Shown here one piece after another: positions 14,509-16,215 of a stretch of DNA of 16,215 nucleotides. This stretch comes from Verrucomicrobiota bacterium. GTDB lineage: Bacteria > Verrucomicrobiota > Verrucomicrobiia > Chthoniobacterales > UBA10450. Position 1 is the first letter of the stretch. Every line of letters begins with the position of its first letter. The stretch lies in the NCBI GenBank assembly GCA_003219095.1, contig QHPM01000309.1:1-16215 (forward strand), read 5' to 3'. The notes under the pieces are model-generated. The model saw nothing but the letters and a program-made list of their open reading frames with translations. It ran no database searches and had not been told where the DNA came from. Made by a program: the position numbers and the translations under genes.

Positions 14509-14649
14509 CGGGCGAATGACGAAGCACGAATGTCGAATGACGAAGGACGCTCGAATGACCTAATGACGAAAACAGCTGGCAGTCTTGTTTCGTCATTCGG
14601 ATTTCGTCATTGTTTCGTGCTTCGACATTCGTCATTCGTCATTGGCCCG
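14509..14649. mobile_element. GAATGAC/GTCATTC-rich 141-nt palindromic element before tsaD
   Basis: The left half repeats GAATGACGAA-like words and the right half repeats TTCGTCATT-like words. The outer ends CGGGCGAATGACGAA and TTCGTCATTGGCCCG are inverted copies with one mismatch. Together they could fold into one long imperfect hairpin. It occupies most of the 229-nt gap between the peptidase gene and tsaD, so any tsaD promoter must lie within it or in the 50 nt after it, unless tsaD is read from ctpA. Confidence 0.65.
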
Positions 14650-14702
14650 ATGTCTCCCGGCCTCTACCTAAAGGCACGACCCGACGGGCAATCGCACTCG
14701 AA

Positions 14703-15788
14703 ATGATCGTATTGGCCATTGAAACGTCCTGCGACGAAACGGCGGTCGCGATCTTGCGCGGTGGCAACCGCCAGTCGGGCTCGGACTTGCTCGCCAGCGA
14801 AGTGGCATCGCAAATTGCCCAGCACGAAAAATTCGGCGGGGTTGTGCCGGAAGTCGCGTCGCGTAACCATCTCGCGCAGTTGCCGCGTTTGCTCGAGCGG
14901 GCAGTCGCGTCCGCTCACATCGCGATGGATGAGATCGACGCCTTCGCGGCCACGAGCGGGCCGGGCCTAGCCAGCTCGCTGCTCGTCGGAAATTCGGCGG
15001 CGAAAGGTTTGGCCATCGGCGCTGCCAAACCATTTCTCGCCATCAATCATCTGGAAGGCCATTTGCTCTCGCCATTTTTTGGTCGCGAAAAGATTGAACC
15101 AAACGTTGCGCTTATCGTGAGCGGCGGGCACACCCTGTTGGTGAATGTGCACGCCGTCGGCGATTACGAAATTCTGGGCCGCACTCTCGATGATGCGGCG
15201 GGGGAAGCGTTCGATAAGGTCGCAAAGTTGCTCGGGCTCGGTTATCCAGGCGGACCAGAAATCGAAACGCACGCGAAAGCAGGTGATGCGAAAAAATTCG
15301 ATCTGCCCCGGAGCATGCTCAATTCCGGGGACCTGAATTTTAGCTTCAGCGGGTTGAAGACGGCGGTGCGGTATCTGTTGCAAAGACCGTCTGTCATCCC
15401 GAAGCGCGAAGACGCAGAGGGACCTCACGAGCGCAAAGAGGACGTTCGAGAGGTCCCTCGCTCCGCTCGGGATGACAATGTTGCGACCGATGTCTGTGCT
15501 TCGTTTCAACAAGCGGTAATCGATGTCTTGCGTGAAAAAAGTTTGCGCGCGCTCCGGCAAACCAAGTCGAGACGTCTGACACTGAGCGGTGGAGTCAGTT
15601 GTAATTGTGCGTTGCGAGAAGATTTGCGCGCGGCCTGCCAGCAAAATGGGATCGAATTTCTTGTCGCTGAACCCTGGTTATGCACCGACAACGCGGCGAT
15701 GATCGCGTTCGCTGCGATGTTACGATTGCAAGAGGGAATTGTTTCCGAGTTAGCGGAGGAGATTGATCCGAATCTCGCGCTCGCGTGA
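14703..15788 (+). CDS. tsaD: tRNA N6-adenosine threonylcarbamoyltransferase, with a repeat-encoded insertion
   Basis: TsaD transfers the threonylcarbamoyl group to A37 of ANN-decoding tRNAs (t6A), together with TsaB and TsaE; it is usually essential. From ATG at 14703 (homology begins at once with MIVLAIETSCDETAVAI) the 361 residues show GPGLASSLLVG (87-96), the metal-binding HLEGH (H116, H120), IVSGGHTLLV (138-147), LDDAAGEAFDKVAKLLGLGY (162-181), NFSFSGLKTAV (212-222) and CTDNAAMIAFA (327-337). Between YLLQ (227) and DVCASFQQAVIDVL (263 on), where relatives have about 8-14 residues, there are 35. Residues 230-258 are translated from a GTCATCC-type palindrome. The frame is kept and all catalytic motifs are intact. 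A frame extending upstream to 14610 is repeat translation. Confidence 0.96.
   Translation: MIVLAIETSCDETAVAILRGGNRQSGSDLLASEVASQIAQHEKFGGVVPEVASRNHLAQLPRLLERAVASAHIAMDEIDAFAATSGPGLASSLLVGNSAAKGLAIGAAKPFLAINHLEGHLLSPFFGREKIEPNVALIVSGGHTLLVNVHAVGDYEILGRTLDDAAGEAFDKVAKLLGLGYPGGPEIETHAKAGDAKKFDLPRSMLNSGDLNFSFSGLKTAVRYLLQRPSVIPKREDAEGPHERKEDVREVPRSARDDNVATDVCASFQQAVIDVLREKSLRALRQTKSRRLTLSGGVSCNCALREDLRAACQQNGIEFLVAEPWLCTDNAAMIAFAAMLRLQEGIVSELAEEIDPNLALA
15392..15477. mobile_element. GTCATCC-type palindromic element inside tsaD
   Basis: The best-preserved copy in the window. The outer ends TGTCATCCCGA (15392-15402) and TCGGGATGACA (15467-15477) are perfect inverted repeats. The inner arms GAGGGACCTC (15417-15426) and GAGGTCCCTC (15450-15459) are perfect too. 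The 86-nt unit would fold into a long hairpin and adds about 29 codons to tsaD without a stop. Confidence 0.85.
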
Positions 15789-15797
15789 GTTGTTCCC

Positions 15798-15926
15798 GGG
15801 TAGCGCACGCGTCTCGCGTGTTGGCGATGGTGTCTCGCCGTCGCGGACTTTTCTAAAAGATTGTTTCGGCGTGACGCCGAAAGTCGGAGCCGGACTGGCG
15901 TTAACACCGAGAAGCGTGCGCTACCC
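15798..15926. mobile_element. 129-nt palindromic element, copy 2 (tsaD/polyprenyl synthetase gap)
   Basis: It is bounded by the same perfect 13-nt ends as the copy in btuB (GGGTAGCGCACGC at 15798-15810, complement at 15914-15926) and is exactly the same length, 129 nt. The internal stem here is TTTCGGCGtgaCGCCGAAA (15864-15882), which differs in sequence from copy 1 but still pairs. It fills the gap between two convergent stop codons (15788 and 15936). Confidence 0.75.
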
Positions 15927-15935
15927 GGTGAAGAG

Positions 15936-16215
15936 TCAGTACTCGCGAATGAGCAGGTAGTTCGCGAGTTCTCGCAGCGGCTCCGCTTCTTTACCAAAAA
16001 TCTTGAGCGCGTTTTGCGCAGCGTTTGTCAGCCGCCGCGCTTCCGAGCGCGATGCCTCCACTCCAATCACCGCTGGATAGGTCGCCTTTTGCGCAGCGAC
16101 ATCTTTGCCTGCGCTTTTGCCGAGCTTCTCGCTCGTCTGCGTGACGTCGAGAATGTCATCGATCACTTGAAAGGCCAGGCCGAGCGCGTGGCCGAACTTC
16201 GTAATCGCGCGCAGC
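15936..16215 (-). CDS. Polyprenyl (farnesyl/geranylgeranyl-type) diphosphate synthase, C-terminal part
   Basis: The open frame enters from the right window edge and ends at 15936. It contains KFGHALGLAFQVIDDILDVT, the second aspartate-rich DDxxD motif of all-trans polyprenyl diphosphate synthases, preceded by the usual FG-LGLAFQ helix. SEKLGKSAGKDVAAQKATYP follows, the conserved lysine/KATYP stretch, and then a C-terminal helical region ending in NYLLIREY. The enzyme condenses isopentenyl diphosphate with allylic diphosphates to make isoprenoid precursors; the chain-length-determining first DDxxD lies outside the window, so farnesyl or longer product cannot be told. About 93 codons are visible. 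Confidence 0.93.
   Translation of the reverse strand, partial: LRAITKFGHALGLAFQVIDDILDVTQTSEKLGKSAGKDVAAQKATYPAVIGVEASRSEARRLTNAAQNALKIFGKEAEPLRELANYLLIREY

Noticed and set aside
14610..14702. Upstream extension of the tsaD frame
   Set aside because: It comes from the right arm of the GAATGAC/GTCATTC element; TsaD proteins begin at the MIVLAIETSCDE motif.
14967..15644. A 225-codon open frame antisense to tsaD
   Set aside because: It is a shadow of tsaD; its VIPSGARDLSNV peptide is the reverse translation of the palindrome and not a protein feature.

Overview
This window looks like chromosomal DNA from a Gram-negative soil-type bacterium, most likely of the Verrucomicrobiota (Chthoniobacter/Udaeobacter-like). 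The reasons are an LPS heptose epimerase and a TonB-dependent outer-membrane receptor, a sigma factor with the TTHWSVVL-type start that I associate with that phylum, and a very high load of short palindromic repeats. The taxonomic call is inference from composition and families, not from a marker tree.

Layout. Minus strand, 1-3714: the first codons of an ECF-like sigma factor (cut by the window edge), then, reading the minus strand from right to left, a broken secreted amidohydrolase, rplA, rplJ and rplL. The ribosomal genes sit without their usual neighbours rplK and rpoB, and rplA lacks about 20 residues carrying the most conserved L1 signature. Plus strand, 4034-5070: an OsmC-like protein and a spermidine/spermine-acetyltransferase-like GNAT. 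Minus strand, 5156-7332: a deoxyhypusine-synthase-family protein (polyamine chemistry) and hldD. Plus strand, 7400-11186: a cobalamin riboswitch, its btuB-like receptor, and rmuC. Minus strand, 11342-13099: a secreted DUF885 protein. Plus strand, 13178-15788: a C-terminal processing peptidase and tsaD. Minus strand, 15936-16215: the C-terminal end of a polyprenyl synthetase.

The striking theme is the repeats. At least four families of palindromic elements fill nearly every gap: (1) GTCATCC...GGATGAC elements, about seven copies; (2) 129-nt elements ending in GGGTAGCGCACGC and its complement, two copies of identical length; (3) twin or multiple hairpins of TGTAGCC/GGCTACA, AAGRAGCGGCG and GCGCAGGCTG type; (4) a GAATGAC/GTCATTC-rich 141-nt element. 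Two copies lie inside reading frames and keep them open: one in the leader of btuB and one in tsaD, an essential tRNA-modification gene. This resembles the Rickettsia palindromic elements, which also write peptide segments into host proteins. All three convergent gene junctions of the window are filled by inverted repeats, so these elements may also have been taken over as bidirectional terminators.

No CRISPR array, tRNA, rRNA, integrase or transposase gene was found. The mobility of the repeats must therefore be supplied from elsewhere, if they are still mobile.
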